Positions 63,355 through 64,000 of a stretch of 64,000 nucleotides of DNA are shown piece after piece. Where the stretch lies: positions 5,584,001 to 5,648,000 of the forward strand of contig NZ_CP117425.1 in assembly GCF_030687295.1 (NCBI RefSeq), given 5' to 3'. The position numbers and the translations under genes were made by a program. Under the pieces are notes generated by a model. The model did not search any database and was not told the DNA's origin. It saw only the letters and a list, made by a program, of their open reading frames with translations. This stretch comes from Pseudomonas beijingensis. GTDB taxonomy: Bacteria; Pseudomonadota; Gammaproteobacteria; Pseudomonadales; Pseudomonadaceae. How positions within the stretch are numbered: position 1 is the first letter of the stretch; the number at the start of each line of letters is the position of its first letter.

Positions 63355-64000
63355 TCATTTGAAACGATGTGCCTGCTCCACCAGCCAGGTGGAAAACCGC
63401 GCCGCGTCCGGGTGCTGTTCGGCTCCGGAACTGCGCACCAGGTAAAACGATTCGCTGGCTTCGATGCGCTGGGCGAAGGGTTCGATCAGGCGTCCATCGC
63501 CGAGCATGTCACTGACCATCGACGACCGCGCCAGGGCGATGCCCTGCCCCAGTTCGGCCATGCGCAAGGTGCAGACCAGCGTGTCGAATTGCATGCCGGT
63601 CGAGGAATCGACGCTGTCGGCACCGACCATTTTCAGCCAGTAACCCCAGCCCTCTTCGTAACCCAACACATGCAGCAACGGGTGCTTGGCCACGTCCGCC
63701 GGCACCTTCAGCGTCGCCATCAAGGCCGGCGAGCACACCGGGAACAAGGTGTCCCAAGTCAGGCGCTGGGACACCAGGCCCGGCCATTGCCCGTGGCCCC
63801 AACGGATCTCCATGTCGTCTTCGCCGTCCAGTTCCTTGACCCAGATATTGCTGGTGTAGCGGATGTCGACATGCGGATGGGCCTGGCGAAAATCCACCAG
63901 TTTCGGCGCCAGCCAGTGCACGAAAAACGCCAGGCTGCCGCGCACTTTGATTGGCCGGCGCTTGTGCTGGCCAAAGATCTCGTTGGTGCCCACCGCCAGT
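63355..64000 (-). CDS. LysR-family transcriptional regulator (GcvA-like), C-terminal part
   Basis: This is the effector-binding domain of a LysR-type regulator; the DNA-binding N-terminus lies beyond the window edge, so the gene is partial only because of the window. VRGSLAFFVHWLAPKLVDFRQAHPHVDIRYTS and SQRLTWDTLFPVCSPALM are typical of the GcvA branch. It reads in the same direction as the threonine-synthase-like gene and ends 31 bases before it, so it may regulate or be co-transcribed with that gene. Confidence 0.9.
   Translation of the reverse strand, partial: LAVGTNEIFGQHKRRPIKVRGSLAFFVHWLAPKLVDFRQAHPHVDIRYTSNIWVKELDGEDDMEIRWGHGQWPGLVSQRLTWDTLFPVCSPALMATLKVPADVAKHPLLHVLGYEEGWGYWLKMVGADSVDSSTGMQFDTLVCTLRMAELGQGIALARSSMVSDMLGDGRLIEPFAQRIEASESFYLVRSSGAEQHPDAARFSTWLVEQAHRFK

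Noticed and set aside
1..64000. tRNA and rRNA genes
   Set aside because: No cloverleaf with a T-loop GGTTCGAATCC-type motif and no rRNA sequence was noticed on either strand by eye; a tRNAscan run was not possible.

Overview
The window is a Pseudomonas chromosome, most likely the P. fluorescens group. Gene content and order follow the classic Pseudomonas run leuS-lptE-holA ... lipA-lipB-ybeD-dacA-rlpA-sltB1-rodA-mrdA-rlmH-rsfS-nadD-proA ... mpl-ubiX-eatR-exaC-eat-eutBC ... ppa. The intergenic spaces are packed with the REP/REPIN palindromes typical of this group: a GTGGGAGCGAGCTTGCTCGC family and a GTGGCGAGGGAGCTTGCTCCC family. The identification rests on protein families and synteny recalled from general knowledge; no database was searched.

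Positions 1-39600 are core genome. They hold leucyl-tRNA synthetase, outer-membrane LPS assembly (LptE), Pol III delta (HolA), the ribosome-rescue factor ArfA, two lytic transglycosylases, LdcA, the lipoate pathway, the cell-elongation and wall block, NAD and proline synthesis genes, a DNA glycosylase and a DedA-PAP2 fusion. They continue with LrgAB, a MaoC hydratase, a MORN-repeat/C13-peptidase lipoprotein, Mpl, UbiX, a complete ethanolamine catabolic cluster with its sigma-54 activator, a GNAT enzyme, a DedA protein, an MtfA-like peptidase and pyrophosphatase. holA, mpl and ubiX each carry a single-base insertion in a short homopolymer. Three such events of one type in conserved genes look more like sequence errors than biology. 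Between ldcA and lipA sits a ~1 kb foldback element with near-identical ends that encloses a tandem REP array.

Positions 39600-57630 are an accessory, defence-rich region. It begins after a LexA/CI-like S24 repressor and a candidate small RNA. It carries a type II-like Zorya anti-phage operon (zorA-zorB-zorE), an IS66 remnant, a 1631-residue single-chain Type ISP restriction-modification enzyme and an Mrr-like nuclease. It also holds a small membrane protein, two paralogous DUF3077/DUF6124-type loci (one intact, one decayed), a levansucrase behind a near-perfect LexA-box palindrome, and a nitrilase-like hydrolase. Both DUF3077/DUF6124 loci have a long structured leader. In it three sequence elements are mutually complementary (5' element = antisense of an apical loop = antisense of the Shine-Dalgarno region), and all three change together between the two copies. 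This is the signature of a switchable RNA and is the most interesting unexplained signal in the window. A 40-nt imperfect direct repeat of the 3' end of an aldehyde dehydrogenase gene brackets 51334-57672, as expected of an att-type insertion or of a lost paralogue.

Positions 57633-64000 hold an aldehyde dehydrogenase coupled to a short homoserine dehydrogenase, then a 1.2-kb four-copy REP super-repeat. These are followed by an Lrp-type regulator, a divergent threonine-synthase paralogue with an altered PLP-phosphate loop, and a LysR-type regulator cut by the window edge. Together they suggest a homoserine to aspartate-semialdehyde to aspartate catabolic module. That role is inferred, not shown.
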